From contig NC_135567.1 of assembly GCF_964340395.1 (NCBI RefSeq), positions 10,877,984 to 10,941,983 on the forward strand: a DNA stretch of 64,000 bases. The letters are read 5' to 3'. The stretch is from Glandiceps talaboti (taxonomy: Eukaryota > Hemichordata > Enteropneusta > Spengelidae). This document shows, piece after piece, positions 1 through 12,304 of the stretch. Position 1 is the stretch's first letter. Each line of letters opens with the position of its first letter. The notes below the pieces were generated by a model. That model did not search any database. It saw nothing but the letters and a program-made list of their open reading frames with translations, and was not told where the DNA came from. The position numbers were made by a program, and so were the translations under genes.

Positions 1-870
1 GGTGAATGTGGTAGAATGCCTCTTTTTGTTGATTGTATTAAACGTTGTATTAAATATTGGTTAATTTTGATTCACATGGCTAACTCAAGGCTTCCCTGTA
101 GGGCCTATAAAATGTTATACAATTTGGACTGACAAGGTAAAATAACTTGGGCAAGTCATGTTCGCAACTTATTGCAAAGATATGGTTTTAATTATGTATG
201 GATGGCTCAAGAGGTTGCCAATCACGAATATTTTTTTGTCATTATTTATGTCTAGAGTCATTGAAGTAGCACACCAGGAATGGCATACTAATATTCAAGA
301 GGATAAAACACTTTATCACTACAGAAACTTTAAGTCACTTTTAGAACAAGAGAAATACATTACAGATTTACCAGACAAATATCTTATTTCAGCTATTGCA
401 CGTATTAGATGTTCATGTGATAGTCAACTGGTATGTGTAAAAGGAAGACAGTTGAATATAGAAAGAAATGAAAGGATTTGTAAATTTTGCACTAAAAGTG
501 AGGTAGATGATGAATTTAATTTTATTTTGACATGCCCCTACTCTGAGGAATTACGAACCAAATATATTTTACCCCGTCATCTAGAAAACAGAACCTATTA
601 CACTTTTATTAAACTTATGCAGACAAAGGACAGATATGAAACCATTGGACTGGCTAAATTTATTTTCAAAAGCTTTAAGAAAAGACAAAATAATAGAGAA
701 ATATATATTTTTGTGTGTGTATTGCTACCAATGTGTACAGTGATCTTATTTATGAAATTTCTTTTTTTTGTCAAATAACCTTTGAACCCATGAAGCTTAT
801 GAGGCTGTGAAATGTAACGAAACCCCAGTGGCCTAGCTTATGTAAATAAACCGTAATTGAATTGAATTGA
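1..870 (+). mobile_element. 3' end of a non-LTR retrotransposon (LINE), 5' part outside window
   Basis: Frame 1 from base 1 reads a LINE ORF2 C-terminal region (GECGRMPLFVDCIKR, then ITWASHVRNLLQRYGF). The reading shifts frame near 230 and continues as an ORF to 778. That ORF carries the C-terminal cysteine motif ICKFC...DDEFNF...CPYSEELR found in many LINE reverse transcriptases. There is an in-frame stop near 130 and at least one frameshift, so the copy is dead. The 3' UTR ends in a short ATTGA tandem tail at about 850-872, as in LINEs that prime on microsatellite-like tails. It is not a host gene. Related fragments lie near 9.6-10.1 kb and 12.3-12.9 kb. Subfamily (CR1/L2/other) is not determined. 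Confidence 0.85.
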
Positions 871-1332
<462 letters not shown>

Positions 1333-1929
1333 GCAAAGTTCTTTGTAGTCCCCAGACCTCCACAACAAACTCCTATATCTAGAGGGTTTTTTTTCCGGCC
1401 CACAGATTAAATTGCAGAGCAATACCTCTGCAAAATATTACGAAAACGAAAAGTTAATTTGCTATTTCAACCACAGTATTGCCCATAATTTAACGTGTGA
1501 GATATGTTCTCGTTATGTGAAAGAATACCCTATTCCGATTTCACCCTACATTATTAAAGTAGGGCAAAATCGGAATATTTCGTCAGGAAATAGACTGGTA
1601 TTGTATGAAGATAACGTAAAGTAAAATTGGAATACGATTGTCAGGAACTGACTATGATTTCTTGATCTGTGACGATAATTTAGAACTTTTCAATTCTGAA
1701 CTCTAGGACCAAAACGGGACATTTGTTCGCTAAAAATATGTGAGACCTTTAGCTTTCGTCCGTATTTGTGAACAGTGTAAATAAATGTCAACGGTACAAA
1801 AGGGCTTACACAAGGCCGGTGGATGTGTACTACAACTACGCCACACTTCATGTGCATAGCGTACTATAAATACTACTATTGAAAATTGGTGACGGGAAAT
1901 GCTTCCACCATGTGTACTAATAATCAAAA

Positions 1930-4900
1930 CTACTCGATTTTGCTTGTCATTAATTGCAATTTCTCAAGATTGAAATATTATTGCCATCTAGTATGATGCA
2001 GGAAACTCATAGTACAAATGAATCTGTCAAGTTTTGGGGCAATCAACTTAGAAGTCATATGGAATTTTCACACGGTACAAACTTGAGTAGAGGTGTGGTG
2101 ACCATTTTTAGAAATCTAGATTTCAATATTAGAACTTCCTTTGCAGACCCACAGGGTAGATTTATTATTATTGATACTTATATTGCAGAGAAGCACTTTA
2201 TTTTGGTGAATTCATATGCACCGAATGATCAATGCAATCATGTCAAGTTTCTAAAGGACTTATTATCCACTTTAAAGGATTTTGTTTCTGACCCCTTTTC
2301 AAGTATAGTATGGGTCGGTGACCACAATGTTGCATTAAATTAGACAGATATGGAGGAAATCCAAGTCCATGGAAACAATCGATCATAGGGATGAGATAAA
2401 TAATGGAAATCTTTGAATTAGTTGATATATGGAGAGTATTATTGAACCCAGATAAGAAAACATTCACATGGAAGCGATTCCACCCTAAATTGGTAATGAG
2501 CAGAATTGACTATTTTCTGACAAGCGATAACTTACAGTCAGTAATTACTGGGACGTCGACAGTACCGTGGGTATGTTCGGACCACTCGGCTGCAGTGTTG
2601 TTAATGAAATGGGAAGAGACGAAAAGAGGCCCATCATACTGGAAGTTTGATAACAGTCTCCTGAGAGATTCAGATTACATTGAACTAATGGAAGAAAACC
2701 TTACACAATGGACAAGTAATCCAGAGTTCCTTGACCCTGGGATGGAGTGGGACTGGATGAAATTTAAAACTAAAAATGTCTCTATGGAGTATAGTAAAAA
2801 GAAAGCTAAGGAAAGAAGAGAAAAGATCGATAAACGTGAACATAACATACAGGAGATGGAGGATTTCTTGACAACTGACCCCGGACCCGAGATAACTCAG
2901 CAGTGTCTAAATTTCAGAGAGGAACTTCAGACGGAAATGGATCATGTTACAGAGGGGTGTATTATAGGATCAAGATGTAATTGGTATGAACTGGGGGAAA
3001 TGGATCATGTTACAGAGGGGTGTATTATCAGATCAAGATGTAATTTGTATGAACTGGGGGTGTATTATCAGATCAAGATGTAATTGGTATGAATGGGGGG
3101 TGTATTATCAGATCAAGATGTAATTGGTATGAACTGGTGGAAATGGATCATGTTACAGAGGGGTGTATTATCAGATCAGATCAAGATGTAATTGGTATGA
3201 ACTGGGGGTGTATTATCAGATCAAGATGTAATTGGTATGAACTGGGGTTGTATTATCAGATCAAGATGTAATTGCTATGAACTGGGGGAAATGGATCATG
3301 TTACAGAGGGGTGTATTATCAGATCAGATCAAGATGTAATTGGTATGAACTGGGGGTGTATTATCAGATCAAGATGTAATTGGTATGAACTGGGGGTGTA
3401 TTATCAGATCAAGATGTAATTGCTATGAACTGGGGGAAATGGATCATGTTACAGAGGGGTGTATTATCAGATCAAGATATAGTTGGTATGAACTGGGGGT
3501 GTATTATCAGATCAAGATGTAATTGGTATGAACTGGGGGTGTATTATCAGATCAAGATGTAATTGGTATGAACTGGGGAAAAAAACAAGTATTTCCTAAG
3601 TTTGGAGAAATCAAACTGTCAAAGGTCACAAATCAACACATTGTTGTCATCAAAAAACAATATAGTTCTAAAGAAACCTGATGAAATAAGGCAGGAAATT
3701 AAAGAGTTTTATAATGACTTGTATTCAACAAAGATTACTTCAGAGAATCATAGAGAGCATGAAAATTTATTTATCCAAAATCTAAGTGTCCCAAAACTGT
3801 CCCAGGAGGAGGCTGATCTGTGTGAGGGGCTAATTACTTTGGAAGAAGCAAAGGTAGAATTGAATGCCCTACCAAATAATAAAACACCAGGTAATGATGG
3901 ACTGACGGCAGAGTTTTATAAGCAATTCTGGAAATTTCTGGGTCCTAATTTGGTTATGGCATTGAACAGTGGCTTCCGAAAAGGAGAATTTTAACCATCA
4001 CAAAGACAGTGTGTAATCATTCTTTTGGAAAAATCGGGAAAAGATAGAAGATATATAAAAAACTGGAGACCAGTTTCATTACTCAATACGGACTATAAAA
4101 TTGGGACTAAGTGTTTGGCAAAGATAGTTGAGAAGGTACTTCCAAAGATAATACATGAAACCCAATCAGCTTTCATTGACAATAGGTATATAGGAGATGT
4201 TATAAGACTGATTGAAAGTGTCGTGTTATATACACAGGAGATGAATTTACCGGGTATATTATTAACAGTGGACTTTGAAAAGGCTTTTGACAGCCTAGAA
4301 TGGAGTTTTCTGTTAAATTCACTCAAGGCTTGGAGCAGACTTTATTCAGTGGGTGCAAGCACTTTATACAAACACGCAAAGCTGTGTGATGAACAAAGGT
4401 ACAACTACGGGTTATTTCCCACTGGGTAGGGGAGTGAGACAAGGGGACTGTATCTCTCCAACTCTCTTCATCTTAAGTTTAGAGATTTTTCTGATTACAC
4501 TACAATGTCAGTATCAAAGGCATAAATATAGGGAACAGGAGATCAAAAATGCGTCCTTTGCCGATGATTTGACCTGTGTCCTTCATGATATAAGGTCAGC
4601 AAAAAACCTATTCCGTCTATTAGATAAGTTTAAAATTGTTTCAGGATTAAAGTTAAATTATGAAAAATCAGAAGCATTGTGGTTGGGGACAAAGAAACAC
4701 TGTAAAAGTACACCCCTACGGGTTAAGTGGCCTAAGGAACCGATTAAAATAGTGGGCATTTATGTGTCTTACGACAAAGACACGGCCAACAACTTGAAGG
4801 TTGTCGGTCCAGTGGAAAAATTAAAGAAGTGCCTTAACTTTTGGAAAACCAGAGATCTTACCCTGTTGGGAAGAATTCAGATTATTAAAACAACGGGGCT

Positions 4901-6280
4901 TTCTAGGATTCAGTATATGTTGACCTTAACTGATATTCCCCAAACAAGACTGAAAGAAATAAACAAACTGCTATATAGTTTCTTGTGGAGAGTACTCGAC
5001 AAGATTGCAAGACACACAATGGTGGGGAAAAAGGGATGGGGACTTGATATGCCTGACATATTTGCCATGTACAAAGCAGTGAGGATTAACTGGATCAGGA
5101 GATACTGTGATGAAACCACAAAACACCCTTGGAAATTATTTTTACATAGAATTTTAAAGTTAGTCGGGGAATGAAGGTATTATTGCAATGTAATTGTGAC
5201 GTAGATTTGCTAGACAGAAAAATCCCAGGTTTCTTCCACGGCATGTTAAAGGCATGGTCTAATCTTAGCATAGAAATGCCCCCCAGGGGAAATGAGGTAT
5301 CCGCAAAGAAAACACTCATCTGGAATAACAAGGGACATTTTAATTGCGGGTAAAACAGTATTTTATATTGAATTTGCAAACGTCAACATTTGGTATGTGG
5401 AGCAGTTATATGGGGAGGATGGACAAAAGGTAGCTTGGGAATATGTGCAAAATAAAAGGAGTTCCTGGTCCTCAATACTGCGATGGTAAGCTTTATTTTG
5501 GTAGGGAGTCTCTTCCATTGAACCACTGTACAACAAGAATAATTGTGCAAAGAATACTTGAAAATGTATCTGTTCGACCAAGAGCAGAAGGGTACTTTAC
5601 ATGAGTGTTTGAGGGGAGAATTGACTTATGGGAAACGATATATCAATTGCCAATGAAGATTACTATAGAAACAAAACTTAGGGAATTTCAATTCAAGATA
5701 TTACATAATATTTTAGCCACAAATGTTAAACCGTGCAAAATGAAACCACCAAAGGTTGACAATCCACGGTGTACATTCTGTAAGAATGACGAAGAGACAC
5801 TGCTCCACTTGTTCTGTGAGTGTGAACAGGTACAGTTATTTTGGGAAAGTGTTTTCATGGTATGGGGCAGAAAATTAGATTTGCATTGTAGACCAAAAGA
5901 CTGGCAAATAATCCTTGGAGATTCAATTTATCGTGTCTTGTAAATTTTCTTATACTGCTTGGCAAGAGATATATCTACATCTGTCGATGTAAAAAAGAGA
6001 CATTGGACTTTAGAGCATATAAGAACTATGTACAATCAATACAGAAAATTGAGTATAATATTGCAAATAGGAGGCATAAGCTCAACTCACACATAAAGAA
6101 ATGGGGAAGTTATCTAAAGCACATTGTCCAAGCCTCAGCATTAAGTAGGGAATAGAAAAATAAGTTTGAATTCTGTAAAGAAATCAGTTTGTGTTTTATC
6201 CAGATACTGTAAATACCTGCTATGTATAACTTCTTTTTTACTCCAATAAAAAAAAATATTTTAAATACAAAAAAAAACAT
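1930..6280 (+). mobile_element. L1/Tx1-like LINE (APE endonuclease + reverse transcriptase), degraded
   Basis: An ORF2-like protein can be followed in pieces. The APE-type endonuclease is at 1954-2620 (QETHST at ~1993, NSYAPN, GDHNVALN, RIDYFL at ~2500, SDHSAAV at ~2578). A linker with the L1-like YELGEK...LEK segment follows. The reverse transcriptase spans 3840-4720 (PGNDGLTAEFYKQFW, NWRPVSLLNTDYKI, LTVDFEKAFDSLEW, GVRQGDCISPTLF, SFADDLT, GLKLNYEKSEALW). The C-terminal domain has a CTFC...HLF.EC knuckle at about 5767-5840. Frames break after 2340, at 3995, around 4330 and after 5170, so it is inactive. The 5' end lacks the first endonuclease strands; the 3' end is an A-rich tail at 6247-6278. 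A minisatellite expansion interrupts it at 2937-3579. The L1/Tx1 assignment rests on motif order and C-terminal style. Confidence 0.9.
2937..3579 (+). repeat. minisatellite expanded inside the LINE ORF
   Basis: Two interleaved units alternate: a ~40-bp unit (GGGTGTATTATCAGATCAAG plus GATGTAATTGGTATGAACTG) and a longer ~63-bp form that also carries GAAATGGATCATGTTACAGA. About thirteen copies occur with few substitutions. The underlying coding sense is MDHVTEGCIIRSRCNWYELG, the L1 linker just before the reverse transcriptase. The array is therefore an in-place tandem expansion of retrotransposon coding sequence and destroys the frame. Confidence 0.9.
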
Positions 6281-7245
6281 GTTTCAATATTTGAATTGCA
6301 AGTTTAGCTTGTGCTTTCAATATTGTAGAAATGTTTTGTAGGACAAATTGTTTCCCTTTGGTGAAACGTGATCCATGGCAGGGGAATTAAATGATGAATT
6401 ACGTTGCTTTGCATCAGTTTTAAAATGTCACAACTATTTGTCCGGTGTGTTAATTTCCCATAAGATTAGCCATAAAGCAAATTTTCACTGTAAGTGATCC
6501 ATGCTAATTATGATATTAGGAGTGTTTTCATTTAGATAAGAGTAGATGAATGGACAAGACGTCTTTATTTAGTCAATAAAGAGAAAATTGTATACAAGTG
6601 GAAGAGAGCAAAGTAGTCAGAGAAGAAGAAAAAAGGCTTTAAATCATCAAAAATATCACGCAAGATAAGTTGTATTGCTTCACAAAAATTTATCATTCAA
6701 TTCATAAATCAATCAATAAATCGATCTCAATCGATCAATGTATTACTTATAACAAACACATAATGAACTCATTGCACTAAATGGCTAATTTGTCATTTAT
6801 CATGTTTCTGTTACTTAATTTTTTTTGTTTTTGTTTTATTTCTCAATCCTCAAAATCATCATGATTTGAAAATCAGGTGGAATGAAAAAATGAAAATTCT
6901 AGTTTGTCACGTGATCTAATTCAAATATGGCCCAGACCACGAAAATAAGTATAGCGGCAACCTAGCGTCACATGACTATTCATTAAAATGGTACAGTTAC
7001 ATTTCAATGTTACAGTTCCTGCTTCATAAATTCATTAATCATTACGCTCGGTTGTAATGCTTTGCTGGTCTGGCACTCGCTATTACTGTATAGTATAATC
7101 TACACAAGCAAAATTAATCATATTAATGGTTTTTTGAAGAATACAACGGTGGTCTCTTTAAAATAGGGGCATGGAAATAGACAAACCTGGTCAAGATAAC
7201 ATCTGCTGTACACATAGAAATATTAAGCAAGTTACTAGTAGATGT

Positions 7246-7248
<3 letters not shown>
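6281..7248. other. no gene seen
   Basis: AT-rich sequence after the LINE tail. It contains scattered ATCAAT-type short tandem motifs (6697-6740) but no ORF with recognisable coding character on either strand. Confidence 0.5.

Positions 7249-7278
<30 letters not shown>
7249..7278. repeat. (AATC)n microsatellite
   Basis: Seven consecutive TCAA/AATC units. Confidence 0.9.
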
Positions 7279-7279
<1 letters not shown>

Positions 7280-8027
7280 GACATTTTATAGCGAAATAGA
7301 AATAAGCCAATACGACGTAATGTTCTATGGTGCTGAACAGGAACAATAGTAGACAATCTAAAAAGTTAGAGAAAGCTCTTACAAACAGGCGTGTCTGGAT
7401 ATTTTTCTCGAATCAAATTTATCGACAATTGAGGAAGAGCGAAGTTCAACTGGTATACTCTTCCATAAGACTGGTGCTGCTCTTTGAACGCACGCTCACC
7501 GAATGCATTTGTGTTGCAGCAGTTTCACACATTTGAACCGTACTCTCAGTTACCAAGCGACACTACTTCACTTCAGGATCGGGTGGAGCATTTTAGAAAT
7601 CTGGAGCATTTCAGAAATCCGTTGTGTAAGGAGGAAAGTGGTCATTGCCGAGATTTTTGATAACCACTGATTCGACGAAAATGCCTCCAAATTTCCATTT
7701 TCATTAACTCTGAATATATTTAACATATATAACAGTTGAAACATTTTGAAAATCGTCTGTTAGTAGATTAACCAAAATACTCCCATCGAGAGTTTCTCCC
7801 GTGTGATTTTACAACAGAGATATACTATGGGTTATCCACTCCGCAGTAACAATCACTGCTTTTGTAATGCCTCAGAAACTATGCTGGGAAATAGACTATT
7901 TAGCCTATACTGTTTGAACCCTTGCCCAGGGGTAGGTAAAAATTCTAACAATCTTAGACACAGTATTGCAAATTGGCCGATGAGAGCTCTTTTTCGTCAA
8001 GATGCAAGAGGTCTTTCAGAAACTTAC

Positions 8028-8171
8028 GTATTGATGACTTCTTATAGCATTTGTCTTTCATAGGGTCAAAGCAACAGTCAACGTTTTGACAGGAATCCGG
8101 CGAAGGCATTAGTCCATTTTCTCGTATCATGCATAACTCCCTCTCATTGGGTATTATCATACAAAGGTCAT
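8028..8171 (-). CDS. exon encoding a trefoil (P-type) domain, secreted trefoil-like protein
   Basis: A 144-bp minus-strand exon with a good acceptor (TCTCTGTGCAG) and a consensus donor (GTAAGT), both in phase 1. It encodes DLCMIIPNERELC, then NGLMPSPDSC, then QNVDCCFDPMKDKCYKK. The C..P..R..C spacing, the CCFD pair and the final cysteine match the P-type trefoil module, a disulfide-knotted domain of secreted mucosal proteins and some glycoside hydrolases. The phase joins cleanly to the signal-peptide exon at 13131-13257, which also ends in phase 1 (G|AT restores Asp). The protein is therefore probably extracellular. Later exons (more domains or the stop) were not found; the 3' end may lie below 8028 or be missed. 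Confidence 0.7.
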
Positions 8172-9590
8172 CTGCACAGAGAGGTGTAAATAACATTATG
8201 TGTTAGTTGAAGTGAATATAGCTGCATTAATTGTAGTTTTGTTTTTGTTTACAGTGCTTGTCATGCTAGTTCATATTTTATGTTGTTGTGACTCGCCATT
8301 TTCGTTAATTTTTTTCTCTCACAGGGTTTGCAAACCAAACAAAGCTATCATTATGTTAAAAAGGATGGGTAAAATCTCTCTGCAGATACTTCCATAGTTT
8401 TCTCATAAAAATAGTCAATTCACTTGCTTCAATACCAACGTTCACTACGTAAATACGCGAATCGGTTCATTTTATGTAAAGTTCGAAACGGCAACACATA
8501 CTCCGAAACACATCACAGGAATCCTACTCGGCAGTCTATTACGATGTCGTGCTATTGTATGGTGCATGCCCGGTATTGGTCAACATGTCCACATAATTGA
8601 ACATGTTAGATGAAAAGTCGAGAATGCAGTACGCCACTTGAAAATAACACTGAGGAAGTATTAATTTGAGCGAGAACGACGCAGTTACAATCAGAGACAT
8701 GGGATATGCTCGACTTTCAAAGAGGGGAAGGATATTGTCTTACAAAAACACGGTTTAAAATTGTGTTCATGATCCTGAACATATTTTGAATGGGAGCTTA
8801 CACTCGGCGATCTGTAGCGGTTGTAGTGTATCACCGAGAGCGACGTTGTGACGCCGCTACAGTACCGCATCTCAAGTGAACCCTGCAGTTCAATAGTCAC
8901 AATTTAGAATTCATGGTTTTCACCTTTATAAAATTGTCAAAATGATAAAGTTGTTTCCCCACTCTTCACATTTATTTTTAATATTCTATGATTATTTTGG
9001 GTTATTATTGTCTCGACATTTAATGATATTTACTTGAACAAGTGTCGATTATGAGATAAATTACTTCGTTTTCAGTAAATGAATAGTTGAAGATTTGATT
9101 ATGTGTCTAACAGCATTTTAATATAACTGTTCAGCAACAAATCAAATTTGTCGAATGAGATACTATTGAGCAGCACTTCAATTGGTGAACAAATTATAAT
9201 ATTTTCAAGGCATAAGCTGATGGACAACTAAAATGCTAATATTTTTGTGAGTAATCTTTTGATTAATTGGTATGACCTGCTGAATCCATTGTTTAGTTTC
9301 AAACATGCATTAAACCCGTCAAATATTATTTCCATGGAAACACAAACCGGTTGTCGAATGTGTTACTTAACTGTGACCAACATTTTTGTGTTCAATCTTT
9401 CGTTCAAAAGTACATTCCTGTTAAAGGAGGTCGTGTTTATGCATTTTTTTAGATTTCTCTTAAACAATTCATAGGATTAATTGTGTTTTGTTGAGGTATA
9501 GACTTACTTCTTTCGGTATTCATGACAAAATATTGAATGTTTTAAGGTCAACTTATTTGCTGGAGTCATATGTTCGTTGTAAAAGTGGCT
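8172..9590. other. intronic sequence, no exon supported
   Basis: Lies between the trefoil exon and the LINE remnant. A short minus-strand open stretch at 8691-8900 lacks an acceptor and any domain. CpG-containing patches occur near 8815-8870. Confidence 0.45.
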
Positions 9591-9599
9591 TTAAATTAA

Positions 9600-10110
9600 C
9601 TAAATTATAGACAAAACGTTAGTTTAGCTGAGTTTCGCTGCTCGACTCATAAATTGAACATTGCGGTAGGCCGCCACCTTCAACAACATGTATCGCAGAG
9701 ATTTTGTTTGTATTGTAAAAAGAAATTAACAATATACTTGTTCTCGAAGATGAATATCATTTTTTATTTATCTGTCCACTTTATGTTGAACTTAGAATAA
9801 CCTTTTTTTAAAAGCACACAGAAGAACAAATCCAACCGTTTACAGTCTAGTCCGTTTAATATCATCCTAGGATCAGACCACCATTAAAAAGCCGTCTGTA
9901 TATCTTATTAAAGCTTTCAAGTTGTGAGAAACAGTTGACACATGAGGTGTTTCTGTAGAGTTTATTCATACAGATATAGTTTTTTCCAAAATATTTCGTT
10001 TTCTGTTTATGTAAATTTCCTATTTCTGTTACAGTTATTGTGGATAGTTGATTTGTACGATTGGCTGAGGCCTTGTAGTAGATTTCAATAAACTTAAATC
10101 TAAACCTAAA
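9600..10110 (+). mobile_element. LINE 3' end remnant, same kind as at 1-870
   Basis: Reading across frameshifts gives EFRCSTHKLNIAVGR, then CLYCKK, then LEDEYHFLFICPLYVELR. This is the LINE C-terminal cysteine motif also seen at ~480-560 in this window. The tail is an AAATCTAAACCTAAA-like repeat at about 10090-10112. It is multiply frameshifted and abuts the left side of duplicated segment A. Confidence 0.75.
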
Positions 10111-10353
10111 GTAAAGTCAGGATTGTAATTCATCATAAACTATTGAAATGTATTTCCGATGGAATAAAAATGAATTTAAATATAATAAATGTAATGAGGT
10201 TTAATGAAATTTTACAAACTGTAAGATATCAGTTCTGTGATGGTAAATCCAAGTGATATTAATTTAGTGTAAAATTATAACCAATTGCCAGGAAACGAAG
10301 CTACCATAGACCAGAATACATTGGTTTTAGTTTTATTCTGGAAATATACATAC

Positions 10354-10479
10354 TGTCAGTAGAAGAAACGTCAAACTCCTGACAGTCAACGAATGTTGTC
10401 TTTAAAAAATGCCGAAAATCACAATACAAAATACTTCAAATGTCGTCTTCATCTCGTATTTTCTTAACTTAACAGACAT
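10354..10479 (-). pseudogene. frameshifted duplicate of the trefoil-gene signal-peptide exon
   Basis: The start is MSVKLRKYEMKTTFEVFCIV followed by IFGIF and a stop. Copy B reads ATTTTCTTGAAGAC where this copy has ATTTTTTAAAGAC, one base shorter, which creates TAA. After that base, KTTFVDCQEFDVSSTD and a GTATGT donor in the same phase are still recognisable. The hydrophobic core of the signal peptide is retained. It could still act as a non-coding first exon or promoter, but it cannot encode the leader as read. Confidence 0.7.
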
Positions 10480-10796
10480 AACCAGTCGGTTGCTTGTTCT
10501 GACTAACAAACTAACGAACTGAGAACCACACCCTTTAAAAAATACGTGACATCTGGTGCTTTTTACAAATAGCTTTACTTTGCGAGTTCAGACAATGATA
10601 ATACCGCTCGCGATGGAGCCCATCGATATTTAAATGAGATCTTAAGATCATAGTCTGGTCATGTAAGTGGATATTTTTTAAAGAAACCTGTGCCTACTAA
10701 CTGTTGTCCTAGTTTGTCCCTTTTGTTTGTTTTTAAGTGTATGTAATCTCGCAAAAAAGATTCTATTGGGTATTACTAACACATTTAAGAAATAAA

Positions 10797-11002
10797 TAAT
10801 ATGACAGAACTCCATGGCCTCGCAATGGACGGTAGGGCATACGGAAGATATTTTCATGGTTGATTCATTTTATTCTGCCGCGTATTCTCACGAGCGAAAG
10901 CGAGTGAAAATACAGCAGAATAAACCGAATCACGAGTGAAAATAAATTCTGTATGCCCTACCGTCCATTGCGAGGCAATGGGGTTCTGTTATTATTACAT
11001 AT
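10797..11002. mobile_element. ~200-bp fold-back (MITE-like) element, copy A
   Basis: Two arms of ~95 bp are near-perfect inverted repeats. GCAATGGACGGTAGGGCATA at ~10822 has its reverse complement at ~10955-10974, and the outer ends AATAATA...ACAGAA pair with TTCTGTTATTATT. The loop is a short GAGCGAAAGCGAG-type palindrome. It encodes no protein. The same element lies at the matching place in copy B, so it was present before the duplication. Confidence 0.85.
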
Positions 11003-11400
11003 GTACTCCAAAAACGCAATAAACTGCAGGTGGGAAGGGCGAACAACATATTCGCATTAATATGTATCAGATCACCAGCTCATGTCATTCAGGTCAGGCA
11101 GAGGTCAGACAAGTAAATTTTGAGCGATGATTGGTTGTCAACAACAATAAGTATTGATATGCAAATTACGTGTTGACCTGCCTTCGCTAGCTAGCTGAGC
11201 TCCGCTGTGAGTCATTCACAAAACCAATCAGAAGAAATGAATACACGATTATTTTTGAAGTAGAAACAGATACATTACAATAGCGTGGTATTCTTAGTGT
11301 CCTATATAATAGTAATTCAGCAAAAACTTTCAAAATGTACAATATTATAAAAGTTAGTCTTCATCAGAATCGGAAAAGATTACGGATTGTCTGCAGCGTT

Positions 11401-11706
11401 TTATAATGTAAGCACACTGACTAGAACTTTGGCAGAGCTGTTTCCGGCGACATGAAATGTGAAATTGAAAGATCCACCGCTAATATGTGTTTTCAAAACA
11501 TTCCACATAATTGTAGGAATTGATTGACTGCGTTCTAGCTGGTTGATGGTCCTGAGAACGATGTCATCGGTGGTCGTAGACGCTGGCGCGTGCTTCGGGT
11601 CAGTTTTATTTTGTTGTTGATTATAAAATTCACTTTCAGAAAGTTCAAAGTAATTCAAATTAAACAAATCGTTTCTATGTTCAGAATCAACCGAAGTATC
11701 TTCCAT
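11401..11706 (-). CDS. hypothetical 101-residue ORF between the duplicated segments
   Basis: A continuous ORF with a true ATG (MEDTSVDSEHRNDLFNLNYF) and a stop at 11401. The N-terminal half is acidic and Asn/Gln-rich. The C-terminal HISGGSFNFTFHVAG loosely resembles short beta-rich tails seen at the end of tyrosine-recombinase (Crypton-type) transposon proteins, but that is only a resemblance. No splice sites were needed. It could be a transposon remnant or a chance ORF. Confidence 0.35.
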   Translation of the reverse strand: MEDTSVDSEHRNDLFNLNYFELSESEFYNQQQNKTDPKHAPASTTTDDIVLRTINQLERSQSIPTIMWNVLKTHISGGSFNFTFHVAGNSSAKVLVSVLTL

Positions 11707-12304
11707 ATAGCAATATTATCATGATGTAATGTAGTGGTCGCCGGCAATATTTACTAACATAAAGTAGTTCGAAAAGTTGTTTAGTCATTTGCATAATCAA
11801 CAGTGAAAATACCTTGCTAATTTGCATAGTTATTTGATAGCTAAGGCACTGATTTGCATAATTATTTGATACCTCAGAACTTGCGATGGTCGAGAAAAAT
11901 AGTGAAATACCTTATGAACCAACAAAACATTGTTCAAAAAGTGTGTAACAACATGAAAGACTTTTGGATCTATTTTATCTCAATTTATCTCATTTGCATA
12001 GCCATCACTGAAAATACCGGTTTTATTTTTGACTGTTTATCAACGAACACAATTGTACATATGTAATGAAATAAAGTAAGCAACTTTGTGCCATATTTTC
12101 ACTAGAGAGAGAATATTTTCATGTTCATAAAAATGTAGATTTGTTTATTACAAATAACATAATTGGTACAAATGGTATTTGATGTTAAAAGGATTTACTG
12201 GTGAATGACAATTATTGATAATCTATTAATGGTTTGGTTTCAATTATACTATACTGAAGGAGTCAGAAAACCATAATAACCATTGTCCACGTTGTGAGTA
12301 AAAC

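Larger units (their letters stand above)
10115..11057. repeat. segmental duplication, copy A (pseudo first exon + promoter + fold-back)
   Basis: Colinear with copy B at about 12890-13836. Shared landmarks are AATTCATCA at the left, the first-exon region (A 10354-10479, B 13131-13257), the TTTTAAAGGGTG-like upstream motif (minus sense), GTCATGTAAGTGGATATTTT, a fold-back element, and GAACAACATATTCGCAT at the right edge where homology stops. Divergence is substantial, with indels and many substitutions, so the duplication is not recent. Confidence 0.8.

Noticed and set aside
158-778. 206-codon ORF as a host gene
   Set aside because: It is the C-terminal part of a LINE ORF2, continuing a frameshifted upstream reading with the LINE cysteine motif.
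2937-3579. CRISPR-like or regulatory repeat
   Set aside because: The units repeat LINE coding sequence with no variable spacers.
8691-8900. Minus-strand ORF near 8.8 kb as another trefoil-gene exon
   Set aside because: No good acceptor, and the cysteine pattern is absent.
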